From Arthrobacter sp. SLBN-112 (lineage in GTDB: Bacteria; Actinomycetota; Actinomycetes; Actinomycetales; Micrococcaceae), in the NCBI RefSeq assembly GCF_030944625.1, contig NZ_JAUSXY010000001.1, forward strand, positions 1,364,001 to 1,428,000: a stretch of 64,000 nucleotides of DNA, written 5' to 3'. The translations under genes and the position numbers were made by a program. How positions within the stretch are numbered: the stretch's first letter is position 1; every line of letters begins with the position of its first letter. The notes under the pieces were generated by a model that was not told the DNA's origin, did no database searches, and worked only from the letters and a program-made list of their open reading frames with translations. Positions 9,474 to 17,476 of the stretch are shown piece after piece.

Positions 9474-9931
9474 TGGCGCAGTCCTTGCCGGTCCATGCCC
9501 CAATCGGCGGCTCAGTTGTGCCGCTGGCCGATGTGCCGGACCCCGTATTCGCTGGCCAGATGGTGGGTTCCGGCGCGGCGGTGGCGCCGCCAGTCGGGGT
9601 GGCGTTCGACGTCGTGTCCCCCGTTGCGGGGAAAGTGGTCAAGATGCTGCCGCACGCCTTCGTGGTGGTTGAGTCGTCCGGCCGGGGGGTGCTGACGCAC
9701 GTGGGCATCGACACCGTCAAGCTCAAGGGCGAAGGCTTCAAATTGCTGGTGGCCCAAGGGGACGTGGTCGAGGCCGGCGAGCCGGTCATGCACGTGGATC
9801 CCACCGCAGCCCTGGCCGCGGGCTACTCAATGGTGAGCCCCGTCGTCGTACTGGATACCAAGCCCGACACCGCAACCCTTGTGAAGGCCGGGACCGTAAC
9901 TGCTGGCGAACTGCTGTTTACGCTCGGCTGA
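9473..9931 (+). CDS. PTS EIIA component (Crr-like), GTG start
   Basis: A 152-residue EIIA-Glc-type domain. It contains the conserved PVFAGQMVGSGAAVAPP and SPVAGKVVKMLPHAF segments and the active-site histidine in VLTHVGIDTVKLKGEGF. The proposed GTG start at 9473 shares its first base with the EIIB stop codon (TAGTG), implying translational coupling. The protein relays phosphate from HPr to EIIB and may also have a regulatory role. It is convergent with the GntR gene, with only seven bases between the stops. Confidence 0.9.
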   Translation: MAQSLPVHAPIGGSVVPLADVPDPVFAGQMVGSGAAVAPPVGVAFDVVSPVAGKVVKMLPHAFVVVESSGRGVLTHVGIDTVKLKGEGFKLLVAQGDVVEAGEPVMHVDPTAALAAGYSMVSPVVVLDTKPDTATLVKAGTVTAGELLFTLG

Positions 9932-9938
9932 GCCGCCG

Positions 9939-10691
9939 TTACAGGCGGACTTCCATGGTGAGGGAGTAGCGGTCCGAACGGTACCAGGAACGCGAATGCT
10001 CGATGGCCAAGGTGCCCGAATAGGACACGCGGTCAAACGCAAGCACCGGCGCGCCCGTTCCCGTCCCGAGGAGCGCCCCGACGTCGGCCGGGGCGCCCTC
10101 GGACCGGACGCTTTGGCGTGCCCGGTCGATCTGGTGGCCGAACTGCGCAGCCAGGGCCTTGTAGACGGAGCCGGTGAGGTCGATGCCCAGCAGTCCGGGC
10201 GCATGCTGGGGGTTGTACCAGGCATCGTCCACGCTCACCGGCCGGCCGTCCGCCAGGCGGAGCCGCTTGAGGTGGAATGCCTCCGCGCCCGGAGCGAGGC
10301 CGAGCGCGTTTGCAGTGTCTTCGGGCGCTGCGACCTGTTCGGCCACCAGCACCACCGTGCTGGGGACGTGGCCCATCGCCTCCATCTCCTGCGTGAACGA
10401 GGCGAGGTGCAACGTGGACTGGACGGGGGAGTCCGCCACGAACGTCCCTTTGGCCGGAACCCGCACCAGGTGCCCTTCGTTGACCAGGCGGCCGATCGCG
10501 GCGCGCACGGTGATACGGCTGACACCGTACGAATCCATGAGCGTCCGTTCGCTGGGAAGCCGGGCGCCGGGCTCCAGTTCCTCCTTGGCAAGCTTGAGGA
10601 TGATGAGCCGGAGCTGCTCATGCTTGGGGACCTGTGAGTTGTTGATGGGCGCGTTGGCCGCCTGCGCCGTGCTGCCTGGTGTGGCGGACAT
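9939..10691 (-). CDS. GntR/HutC-family regulator, DasR-like
   Basis: A 250-residue transcription factor with an N-terminal winged helix (residues about 20-90: PSERTLMDSYGVSRITVRAA) and a C-terminal UTRA ligand domain (about 105-245: LKRLRLADGRPVSVDD...EHSRSWYRSDRYSL). DasR and NagR of this family sense GlcN-6-P or GlcNAc-6-P and repress nag and pts genes. The location beside the PTS/nag genes and the dre-like site at 9071-9086 support that role. A second inverted repeat just upstream of its own start (10715-10729) may allow autoregulation. Confidence 0.88.
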   Translation of the reverse strand: MSATPGSTAQAANAPINNSQVPKHEQLRLIILKLAKEELEPGARLPSERTLMDSYGVSRITVRAAIGRLVNEGHLVRVPAKGTFVADSPVQSTLHLASFTQEMEAMGHVPSTVVLVAEQVAAPEDTANALGLAPGAEAFHLKRLRLADGRPVSVDDAWYNPQHAPGLLGIDLTGSVYKALAAQFGHQIDRARQSVRSEGAPADVGALLGTGTGAPVLAFDRVSYSGTLAIEHSRSWYRSDRYSLTMEVRL

Positions 10692-10714
10692 CCAGCCCCT
10701 CCTTAGTCTGGAGC

Positions 10715-10729
10715 GGTCCGGTTAGGACC
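10715..10729. promoter_or_regulatory. Inverted repeat upstream of the GntR regulator
   Basis: GGTCC-GGTTA-GGACC lies 24 bases before the regulator's start codon. The half-sites resemble the GGTC/GACC halves of DasR elements, but the spacing is longer than in the 9071-9086 site. It may be an autoregulatory operator or a weaker site. Confidence 0.35.
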
Positions 10730-10835
10730 ACTTCCTCGGATTATTCCACACCAAATCCGTGGTTACTTTCTGCCGGTGATGGGAATCTCTAAAGTACCGG
10801 TAGTAAGCATGCTGTCTAGTTTGGAGGGTGACCTG

Positions 10836-11711
10836 ATGCGAAGAGTTTCTGCGCTTGGAGTTGCAGCTGCGGTGGTGCTGGCGTTGGCCGGCTGCTCGGG
10901 AGGAGGAAGCGGTACTGCCAGCCCGTCGGGCACGGCAAGCACATCCACTTCTGCTTCTGCAAGTAAGACTGCCGACGCCAAGGTGTATTCCGAGGATGAT
11001 CTGCGCAACCTCATCTCCGGCATGAAGGACGACGACGGCAATGAACTCAAGCTGTACTCCAAGGACCAGGTGGCCCAAGGCAGCAACATTGCCAACCTGT
11101 TGATGAGCACGGCCACCATTGATCCCAAGGACTGCAAGGACATCGCAACCGCCGGCCTGCTGGATAAGGTGGAGAACGGTGATGTCGCCGTCGCGCTTTC
11201 TGAAGGAAACCAGCCGCGTACGCTGTCCGCCCAGTCCGGCAGCGACGGTCCGGACGCCGTCAAGACCCTGAGTGACATCAGCGGCAAGATGAGCCAGTGC
11301 GCTAAGTTCTCCGTGTCGGCCCTTGGGCAGAAGTATGACGTCTCCAGCCAGGAACTCCAGGCGAAGACCGATGCTGACAAGACCTTCGCCACCGTCAGCA
11401 CCCGCAGCGGCGATAACCAGCAGAAGCTGATGCAGGTTTCCGCCGCCCAGGGGCGCCTGCTGGTGGTTGCCACCAAGAGCGGCACCGACCTGGGCGACAA
11501 GGACCAGAAGGAACTGGAGGGCCTCATCAACAACGTCCTGAAGAAGGCTGAGGGCGGCGCAACGTCAAGCCCCAGCTCCACCAGCTCGTCCGGTTCAGCA
11601 GGCATGTCGCCGAGCAGCTCGGCGTCCTTGACTGCCTCATCCACCTCTTCGGCGACCATGTCCTCGGGCAGCGGCGCCTCGTCGTCGGCCTCCCCGACTT
11701 CATCCCGGTAG
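10836..11711 (+). CDS. Secreted lipoprotein with Ser/Thr-rich tail
   Basis: A 291-residue lipoprotein. The signal peptide MRRVSALGVAAAVVLALAGC ends in a canonical lipobox (LAGC, Cys20), so the mature protein is anchored to the outer face of the membrane. A Ser/Thr linker (to about residue 45) leads into a globular domain of about 190 residues with two Cys (KDCKD and SQCAKF) that may form a disulfide. The last 45 residues are a Ser/Ala/Thr/Pro-rich disordered tail. GGAGG supports the ATG at 10836. Function is unknown; sensor-type or cell-wall-associated lipoproteins look like this. Confidence 0.75.
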   Translation: MRRVSALGVAAAVVLALAGCSGGGSGTASPSGTASTSTSASASKTADAKVYSEDDLRNLISGMKDDDGNELKLYSKDQVAQGSNIANLLMSTATIDPKDCKDIATAGLLDKVENGDVAVALSEGNQPRTLSAQSGSDGPDAVKTLSDISGKMSQCAKFSVSALGQKYDVSSQELQAKTDADKTFATVSTRSGDNQQKLMQVSAAQGRLLVVATKSGTDLGDKDQKELEGLINNVLKKAEGGATSSPSSTSSSGSAGMSPSSSASLTASSTSSATMSSGSGASSSASPTSSR

Positions 11712-11729
11712 CCGCAGCACGGCATGGAA

Positions 11730-11770
11730 GAGGGTGCCGGCCGGGACCTAAAGCCCCGGCCGGCACCCTC
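11730..11770. terminator. Bidirectional hairpin terminator
   Basis: A 16-bp perfect stem (11730-11745 with 11755-11770, GAGGGTGCCGGCCGGG) encloses a 9-base loop. It lies between the convergent lipoprotein and dctA genes and can serve both. Confidence 0.8.
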
Positions 11771-11782
11771 ATCCTTGCCCGT

Positions 11783-13270
11783 TTACTTCGCCTTGCCGCC
11801 CAGCCGGACGCTGTCGCCGGTGTCGAGGGGAAGCTCGGTGACCACGTTGCGGGTGGGTGCGCCGCGGAACTTCGGCGAGGGATCCTGGCCTTGGGTCAGG
11901 CGCTGCAGCTCCTGGCCCTCAAAATCCTCCTCCTTGCCGAGCAGGATTGCGGAGTCATGGTTGGTGATTTCACCCTTGAACGCCCTCAGCATGACGCTGC
12001 GGTCGAACTGGCCTTCCCACTTGGACACCACGAAGGTGGCGACGCAGTTACCCAGCAGGTTGACCACCACGCGCATCGAATCCATGAGTCGGTCCGCGCC
12101 CAGGAGGAGCGCGACGCCGGCCACCGGGAAGATGCCCAGCGCCGCAGCCGTGGCGGACAGGGCCAGGAACGACGAGCCCGGAACCCCTGCCATGCCCTTG
12201 GATGTCAGCAGCAGCACGCCGAGGGCTGCCAGTTGTTGGCCCAGGTCAAGGTGGTGGCCGAAGGCCTGGGCAAGGAACAGCAGCGAGATGGAGAGGTAGA
12301 TCGCCGCGCCGTCGAGGTTGAAGGAGTAACCGGTGGGAACCACCAGGCCGGTGGTGGCGCGGGAGCAGCCGGCGTTGGTCAGTTTGGTCATGATCCTGGG
12401 CATCACCGCTTCGGTGGATGCGGTGCCCAGGGCCAGGAGGAATTCCTCCCGGGTGTACTTGAGGAAGTGCCAGAGTGGCACGCGGGCAAAGCCCCAGGCC
12501 ACGATGAACAGCAGGCCGATAAAGATCAGCGCCGCGCCGTAACAGGCCGCGATCAGGACCGCGTACGTGCTCAGCGTGTCCAGCCCGTACTGGCCGATGA
12601 TGAACGCCATGGCACCGAACGCACCAAGCGGAGCCACCTTCATGATCCAGGCCATGATCTTGAAGATCAGTTCCAGGACCGTTTCCATCAGGTTGATCAC
12701 CGGCATGCACCGCTCGCGGCCGATCACGACGATCGCCGCTCCGAAGAAGACGGAGAAGAAGAGCACCTGCAGCAGGCTGTTGCTGGCGAATGCGCCGACG
12801 ACGCTGGCCGGGATGATGTCGAGAATGAAGGATGCGGCGTCCTTGGGTGCCGCGGAACCGGTCTTGGCGTCCAGGTCTGCCTGGGAAAGGGTAGCCGGAT
12901 CGATATTCAGGCCGGAGCCCGGCTGGACGATGTTGCCGACGATCAACCCGAAGACGAGGGCGAACAGTGTTGCCCCGGTGAAGTACAGCAGGGCCTTGAC
13001 GCCAACCCTTCCGACTGCCTTGACGTCGCCTACGGCCGAAATTCCGGTGACGATCACCAGGAAGATCAGCGGCGCGATGATCATCTTGATGAGTTTGATG
13101 AAGCCATCTCCGAGCGGCCTCAGTTGGGATCCGAGGTCCGGCCAGAAATGCCCGATGAGGACACCTGCCACGACGGCGATCAGAATCTGGAAGAAGAGCG
13201 ACTTGTACAGCGGCTTCCTCTTCGCGGGCACCGAACTCGCCTTCAGTGCCTCAGGGTTAGGGATCTTCAT
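11783..13270 (-). CDS. dctA: C4-dicarboxylate/cation symporter DctA (second copy)
   Basis: A 495-residue DAACS transporter very similar along its length to the copy at 461-1846. Shared stretches include VAGVLIGHFWPDLG, TASTEAVMPRIMTKLT, GYSFNLDGAAIYLSIS and LLLTSKGMAGVPGSS. It differs mainly in a longer polar C-terminal tail (HDSAILLGKEEDFEGQELQ...). The ATG at 13270 has AAAGG upstream and the product aligns with the start of its paralogue. Having two near-duplicates 10 kb apart suggests a paralogous pair with divided substrate range or regulation. Confidence 0.93.
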   Translation of the reverse strand: MKIPNPEALKASSVPAKRKPLYKSLFFQILIAVVAGVLIGHFWPDLGSQLRPLGDGFIKLIKMIIAPLIFLVIVTGISAVGDVKAVGRVGVKALLYFTGATLFALVFGLIVGNIVQPGSGLNIDPATLSQADLDAKTGSAAPKDAASFILDIIPASVVGAFASNSLLQVLFFSVFFGAAIVVIGRERCMPVINLMETVLELIFKIMAWIMKVAPLGAFGAMAFIIGQYGLDTLSTYAVLIAACYGAALIFIGLLFIVAWGFARVPLWHFLKYTREEFLLALGTASTEAVMPRIMTKLTNAGCSRATTGLVVPTGYSFNLDGAAIYLSISLLFLAQAFGHHLDLGQQLAALGVLLLTSKGMAGVPGSSFLALSATAAALGIFPVAGVALLLGADRLMDSMRVVVNLLGNCVATFVVSKWEGQFDRSVMLRAFKGEITNHDSAILLGKEEDFEGQELQRLTQGQDPSPKFRGAPTRNVVTELPLDTGDSVRLGGKAK

Positions 13271-13340
13271 TGACCTTTGCCTATCGATTGGGGACAGCCC
13301 GTTTCCGGGGCTCATTTCTAAAGTAATCCCGGTCACACTA

Positions 13341-13376
13341 TTCCGCAAGAGGAAAACCAAATTCCACAATGCGGAA
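13341..13376. promoter_or_regulatory. Two TTCC...GGAA palindromes upstream of the second dctA
   Basis: TTCCGCAAGAGGAA (13341-13354) and TTCCACAATGCGGAA (13362-13376) lie 71-106 bases before the dctA start. Read on the dctA strand the second is TTCCGCATTGTGGAA, which shares TTCCGCATT with the site before the first dctA. Paired elements at both genes suggest one shared regulator, probably IclR-like and encoded outside this window. Confidence 0.5.
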
Positions 13377-13489
13377 CGCCAATGCAGCTTTGTGACTGAG
13401 CGGAGCGCTACGCGCGCGGCCAATTCGGCTGCCAGTTCATGGGCCGGGGAACGGCTGGGGCTCGATGCAGGCAGCCGGTGGCATACGCC

Positions 13490-14743
13490 CTACATGATGC
13501 CGGTAGGTACCAGCAGAGCCCATGCCAGCGCCGGCGCCACCAGCACCACACCGCCCGCATAGAACATCAGCTGCTTGTAGACCCGTTGGCGGTCGTCGTC
13601 GCGGGCATTGGCCACCACCAGTGCGCCGTCAGTGGAGAACGGGGAGACGTCGACGACGGTGGCCGCGATGGCCAGCGCAGCAACGGTTCCGGAGGCGCTG
13701 AGCGAGCTCGTGGCAAGCAGCGGGCCGGCCATCGGGATGAAGGCGGTCAGCAAAGCCGTGGAGGACGCGAAGGCGGAGCCTACGCCGATCACGTAGCACA
13801 GGACGAGAGCGATCAGCAGCGGCGCACCTAGTGCCAGTGCCTGCCCGGCAAGGGTGTCGATGACACCCACGCGCTGCAGCAGGGACACATACGTGATCAT
13901 GCCGGCCACCAGCAGGACGGTGGACCAGGAGATGCCACCGATGAAGGTCTTGTGTTCCTTGATGTTGACGAAGGCCAGCAGCAGGCCGGCGGCGAGTGCA
14001 ACGAAGCCGATGGGCATGTGGAACCCGAGGGTGCACAACAGCATGAGGGCGATCAGGGCCAGGGTCAGGACCTGCTGGCCGTGGGGGCGCCCGGAGGCGG
14101 TGTCGATGTCCAGGTGCCGGCCGCCCGCGCCGTCACGCAGCTTGCCGATCAAGGCGAACAGGATGATGGTCAGCACCGAGAGGAGCAGGTTCAGCGCGAA
14201 GCTGGCCAGGAACAGGGCCGCCTGGGAGACCGGGAAGCCGTATTTCAGGGCGATGTCATGGACCAGGACGCCGGCCACGGACAGCGGGGAGAACCCGCCG
14301 GCGTGGGCGCCGTTGACGATGAACGCACCCATGACCACCGGGTGGGTGCGGGATTCGTAGGCAAATCCGATGGCGGCCGGTGCCAGCAGCGCGATGGCGG
14401 CGGGGGAGAATGTGCCCAGTGAGGTGAGGACGGCGGCGATCAGGAAGAACACCCAGGGCAGCAGCAGAGTCTTGCCGCGGACCAGGCGCACGCAGGTCTT
14501 GACGATGATGTCGATCGTGCCGTTCCGCTGGGCCATGCTGAAGAAATACGTGACGCCGATGATGGTCAGGACAATCGTGGCCGGGAACGCATCAAGGATC
14601 TGCTTGTCCGACATGCCGAGCATGAAGTAACCGACGCCGAAGGACGCGACGAGTCCCATCACGCCGATGTTCAGCGGCCATCTGGTGGCGACAACGAACA
14701 TCACCACGAGGATCACCAGCGGGATGATCTGGACTGCAGTCAT
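13490..14743 (-). CDS. MatC-like dicarboxylate/malonate carrier
   Basis: A 417-residue membrane protein (start MTAVQIIPLVILVVMF) with about eleven hydrophobic spans. It has the MatC N-terminal pattern TRWPLNIGVMGLVASFGVGY and matches the ion-transporter superfamily layout, including GTFSPAAIALLAPAAIGFA and GAHAGGFSPLSVAG in the first half and VDVSPFSTDGALVVANA in the second. MatC proteins move malonate or other dicarboxylates. A start at 14782 (MSNQPATPTPEP) is possible. I prefer 14743 because its ATG overlaps the stop of a small upstream ORF (ATGA) and has GGAG upstream. Confidence 0.8.
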   Translation of the reverse strand: MTAVQIIPLVILVVMFVVATRWPLNIGVMGLVASFGVGYFMLGMSDKQILDAFPATIVLTIIGVTYFFSMAQRNGTIDIIVKTCVRLVRGKTLLLPWVFFLIAAVLTSLGTFSPAAIALLAPAAIGFAYESRTHPVVMGAFIVNGAHAGGFSPLSVAGVLVHDIALKYGFPVSQAALFLASFALNLLLSVLTIILFALIGKLRDGAGGRHLDIDTASGRPHGQQVLTLALIALMLLCTLGFHMPIGFVALAAGLLLAFVNIKEHKTFIGGISWSTVLLVAGMITYVSLLQRVGVIDTLAGQALALGAPLLIALVLCYVIGVGSAFASSTALLTAFIPMAGPLLATSSLSASGTVAALAIAATVVDVSPFSTDGALVVANARDDDRQRVYKQLMFYAGGVVLVAPALAWALLVPTGIM

Positions 14744-14889
14744 GGTCGGCTCCGGGGTCGGGGTGGCCGGCTGGTTGGACATGCCCCCGAAAACGAGGGC
14801 AGCACACCCAGGATGGCCATGCCGGCCATCGTCCACAGCAGGATACGACGCCGGGCGGAGCGGGGCCTGAAGGACTTCAAGGAATTCAT
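14740..14889 (-). CDS. Possible 49-residue membrane leader ORF coupled to matC
   Basis: A short frame begins ATG at 14887-14889 and reads MNSLKSFRPRSARRRILLWT, continuing with a hydrophobic span (MAGMAILGVLPSFSG) and a Pro/Arg-rich end. Its TGA overlaps the proposed matC ATG (ATGA), as in coupled gene pairs. The Arg-rich N-terminus plus one helix would suit a small inner-membrane protein. The ribosome site is weak (GGGAT) and I know no homologue, so it may only be chance. Confidence 0.3.
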   Translation of the reverse strand: MNSLKSFRPRSARRRILLWTMAGMAILGVLPSFSGACPTSRPPRPRSRP

Positions 14890-14979
14890 CGGCTACGCAA
14901 TCCCAGGCCGTAGGCTGGAAGCCGGTCCGGGGTGTTGCCCCCGGCCGGGCTCAGCAGTTCCCAGGTGAAAGGCAGGACC

Positions 14980-15243
14980 ATGACCGTTTCCAGCGACGAT
15001 CCCCAGAACACCGCAGACCTCCGCGGGCCGGGAGACCCGGACGAGGCTAACGAAGAAGCTGCAAAGGCGCCCCAGTCCGGGCAGCACCCGGAACAACCCG
15101 GCGCCGCGAACATCCGTGAGGAGCAGCAGGCCCAGGCCGCCGGGACCGTGCCGGCTTCCTACCTGGGCGGCGAAGCAGCGTCCCGGGAGCACAAGCCGGA
15201 GGAAGCCCTGGAAGAACCGGGCACCTGGGACGACGAAGTTTAG
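14980..15243 (+). CDS. Acidic disordered hypothetical protein
   Basis: An 87-residue hydrophilic protein (MTVSSDDPQNTADLRGPGD...) dominated by Glu, Ala, Gln, Pro and Gly. It ends in the acidic motif PGTWDDEV, so it is probably disordered. The ATG at 14980 is preferred over the longer in-frame start at 14932 because a moderate AGG lies upstream. It ends two bases before the dehydratase gene, so the two are almost certainly co-transcribed. Function is unknown. Confidence 0.6.
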   Translation: MTVSSDDPQNTADLRGPGDPDEANEEAAKAPQSGQHPEQPGAANIREEQQAQAAGTVPASYLGGEAASREHKPEEALEEPGTWDDEV

Positions 15244-15245
15244 GC

Positions 15246-16178
15246 ATGATCACCCGGAAAGATATTGACCAGGCAGCGCGCCGGACCGCAGGGCTCATCC
15301 GAAAGACCCCCGTGATGGCGGCCGACACGGACGCAGCCGCGGGCCCGGTCTGGTTCAAATGCGAATTCATGCAGCACACGGGCACCTTCAAGGCCCGGGG
15401 AGCCCTCAACCGGATCCTGGCCAGCAAGGAGCGCGGGGAACTCCGCGCGGACGTCGGGGTGGTGGTTGCCTCCGGCGGCAACGCCGGACTGGCCAACGCC
15501 TACGCCGCCGCCCAGCTCGGGGTGCCTGCCACGGTGTTTGTTCCTGAAGCAGCGCCCGCCGTCAAAGTCCGCAAACTCAAGGCCATCGGGGCCACCGTGG
15601 TCCAAGGCGGTTCGGAGTACGCCGCGGCCTACCAGGCCGCTGTGGCGCACGCGGAGCAAACCGGCGCGGTCTACTGCCACGCCTATGACCAGGCCGAAAT
15701 CGCCGCCGGTGCCGGCACCGTGGGCTCCGAGTTGCTGGAACAGTTGCCGGACGTGGACACCATCCTGGTGGCCGTGGGAGGCGGCGGACTGATGGCAGGA
15801 GTGGCCGCCGCCGTCGAAGGCTATGCCAAAGTGGTGGCCGTGGAACCGGCAACCGCGCCCACCCTGCACGCTGCCCTGGCGGCGGGCGAGCCGGTGGACG
15901 TGGCGGTATCCGGCGTCGCGGCAGACTCCCTGGGCGCCCGGCGGATAGGTGACATCGGCCTCTCCGTGGCGCTCCGCTGCGGCGTCGAAAGTGTCCTGGT
16001 CTCCGATGAACAGATTGTTGCCGCGCGCTCGGCGCTGTGGAATGACTACCGGATGGTGGTGGAGCACGGTGCGGCAACTGCCTTTGCCGCGCTGGCTGCC
16101 GGCGCCTATGTGCCCCGGGAGGACGAACGCGTTGCCGTGATCCTGTGCGGCGCCAATACGGACCCGGCAACGCTCTGA
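15246..16178 (+). CDS. PLP-dependent threonine/serine dehydratase-like enzyme
   Basis: A 310-residue fold-type II PLP enzyme. It has the Schiff-base lysine in HTGTFKARGALN, the substrate-binding loop VVASGGNAGLANAY, and the phosphate-binding Gly loop VAVGGGGLMAGV. It is short compared with biosynthetic IlvA and lacks the ACT regulatory domain, so a catabolic threonine/serine dehydratase or hydroxy-aspartate-type dehydratase is more likely. The substrate cannot be fixed from sequence. It follows the acidic small protein by two bases and ends at a strong hairpin. Confidence 0.85.
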   Translation: MITRKDIDQAARRTAGLIRKTPVMAADTDAAAGPVWFKCEFMQHTGTFKARGALNRILASKERGELRADVGVVVASGGNAGLANAYAAAQLGVPATVFVPEAAPAVKVRKLKAIGATVVQGGSEYAAAYQAAVAHAEQTGAVYCHAYDQAEIAAGAGTVGSELLEQLPDVDTILVAVGGGGLMAGVAAAVEGYAKVVAVEPATAPTLHAALAAGEPVDVAVSGVAADSLGARRIGDIGLSVALRCGVESVLVSDEQIVAARSALWNDYRMVVEHGAATAFAALAAGAYVPREDERVAVILCGANTDPATL

Positions 16179-16184
16179 AGAATC

Positions 16185-16210
16185 ACCGGCCGCCCGGATG
16201 GGCGGCCGGT
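16185..16210. terminator. Hairpin terminator between convergent genes
   Basis: An 11-bp perfect stem, ACCGGCCGCCC (16185-16195) with its complement (16200-16210), and a GGAT loop. It sits between the dehydratase stop and the stop of the convergent lipoprotein gene. Confidence 0.75.
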
Positions 16211-16226
16211 CCCTTCGCCGGGTGGC

Positions 16227-16577
16227 CTAGCCGCCGGCCTGGCCGCAGAACTTGCTGTAGGTGCTGCCGGCTTCCTGGTAGCCGGACTGGAGATCGGCGA
16301 GCTTGTCCTTGTCCGGGTTCTCCTTGGCCTGCTCGTCCGTGTACGCAAGGATCGAGGCGAGGGCGGGCTTGAGATCGTCCGACGCAACGGCGTGGATGGG
16401 GCGGATCTGGTTGGCGAGGTTGTTCATGCCCGTCTTGCCGGCGTTGTTGGCGGGGTTCGACACAACGGCCTGGATCCGCTCACAGGTTTCAGCGGTGGTC
16501 AGTTGGTGTGAGGCGGAGCAGGCCGTAGCGGAGGCAACGAGGCCGGCGGCAAACAGGGCTGTGGCGAATTTCTTCAT
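16227..16577 (-). CDS. Small secreted lipoprotein
   Basis: A 116-residue exported protein. The signal peptide MKKFATALFAAGLVASATAC ends in a lipobox-like ATAC with Cys20, atypical in having Ala rather than Leu at -3. The mature part is a short helical domain with two further Cys (ETCERIQ and SKFCGQAGG), possibly a disulfide. The ATG at 16577 is set by GAGGGA upstream and the signal peptide; longer in-frame starts give no signal. No function is recognised. Its gene is convergent with the dehydratase. Confidence 0.72.
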   Translation of the reverse strand: MKKFATALFAAGLVASATACSASHQLTTAETCERIQAVVSNPANNAGKTGMNNLANQIRPIHAVASDDLKPALASILAYTDEQAKENPDKDKLADLQSGYQEAGSTYSKFCGQAGG

Positions 16578-16728
16578 GGGTCCCTCGGTAGTGGTCAGAG
16601 GTTTCGATTGTAAGCAGATTAGGTACCCCAGTGCCTTCGCGGCGGCTTTCATTGCTGCTCCCCTCATCCCTTTTGGCCCGGCGGCGGGCCTCATCGAGGA
16701 CCCGGCACCCGCCGCTGAACACACAACC

Positions 16729-16752
16729 GGCCGGCAGGAGGACCTGCCGGCC
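16729..16752 (-). terminator. Hairpin terminator of the oxidoreductase gene
   Basis: GGCCGGCAGG (16729-16738) pairs perfectly with CCTGCCGGCC (16743-16752) around an AGGA loop. It lies 28 bases beyond the stop of the minus-strand oxidoreductase gene. Confidence 0.7.
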
Positions 16753-16780
16753 AGTGTGCGTTGAACCCTTTGCCGCCTGG

Positions 16781-17422
16781 TCAGACGGTCCGCGTGGCCT
16801 TGGCCAGGTTGTCTTTCAACTCAGCTGCCGTCTGCCGCTTCACGTAGGCGGGGCGGTCCCGCTCCACGCGCCAGCTTTCCGAGAGCCGGCCGGCGTTGAC
16901 GGTGTCGAAACCGAATTCGTCGTACAGGCGCGTGACCAGTTCGGCGGCCTCCGGGTAGTCGCTGGCGGTGGCGAGGGCACGCCGGTTCTCCGTGCCTGCC
17001 GGAGTCGCGTCGGAGGCGATGTCCTTGGCCATGATGTGGTTGAAGCCCTTGGCCACCTTGGACCCGGGCAGGTGCTCCTGGAGCAGCCCGGAGGTGGTGG
17101 CTTCGCCGTTGTCCAGGGCGGGAATCCTGCCGTCCCGCTCCCAGTAGTAGTTGTTCGTGTCGATGACAATCTTGCCGGCCAGAGGCTGCGCCGGGATGTC
17201 CTTGTAGTTCTTCAGCGGCACCGTGACCACGGCGAAGTCGCCGGCGGCTGCGGCTTCGGCTGCCGTGGCCGCCCGCGCCTTGGGGCCCAACTCAGCCACC
17301 AGGCCCTGAAGGGTTTCCGGGCCCCTGGAGTTGCTGATGACGACGTCATAGCCCAGTTCCACGGCCTTCCGTGCAACCTGGCTGCCAATATGTCCTGCAC
17401 CGATGATTCCGATTGTTGTCAT
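16781..17422 (-). CDS. F420-dependent NADP reductase-like oxidoreductase
   Basis: A 213-residue Rossmann protein of the F420-oxidoreductase family. The nucleotide loop MTTIGIIGAGHIGSQVA is at the start, followed by DVVISNSRGPETL, VTVPLKNY, IVIDTNNYYWERDG and KGFNHIMAKDIA. Members reduce F420 or NADP, or act as NAD(P)-dependent dehydrogenases; the specific reaction is open. Transcription from the minus strand ends at the 16729-16752 hairpin. An unbroken frame from the frameshifted ANTAR gene upstream runs into its first 77 bases. Confidence 0.82.
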   Translation of the reverse strand: MTTIGIIGAGHIGSQVARKAVELGYDVVISNSRGPETLQGLVAELGPKARAATAAEAAAAGDFAVVTVPLKNYKDIPAQPLAGKIVIDTNNYYWERDGRIPALDNGEATTSGLLQEHLPGSKVAKGFNHIMAKDIASDATPAGTENRRALATASDYPEAAELVTRLYDEFGFDTVNAGRLSESWRVERDRPAYVKRQTAAELKDNLAKATRTV

Positions 17423-17476
17423 ACGGGCGGCAACACCAGGCCGCGCCAGGATATTTCGGGGCCGTACCAGCGCGAG

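Noticed and set aside
11891..13273. Long plus-strand frame (460 codons) opposite the second dctA
   Set aside because: It is an exact antisense shadow caused by high-GC codon bias. The minus-strand product is a clear DctA, and the shadow protein is charged low-complexity sequence.
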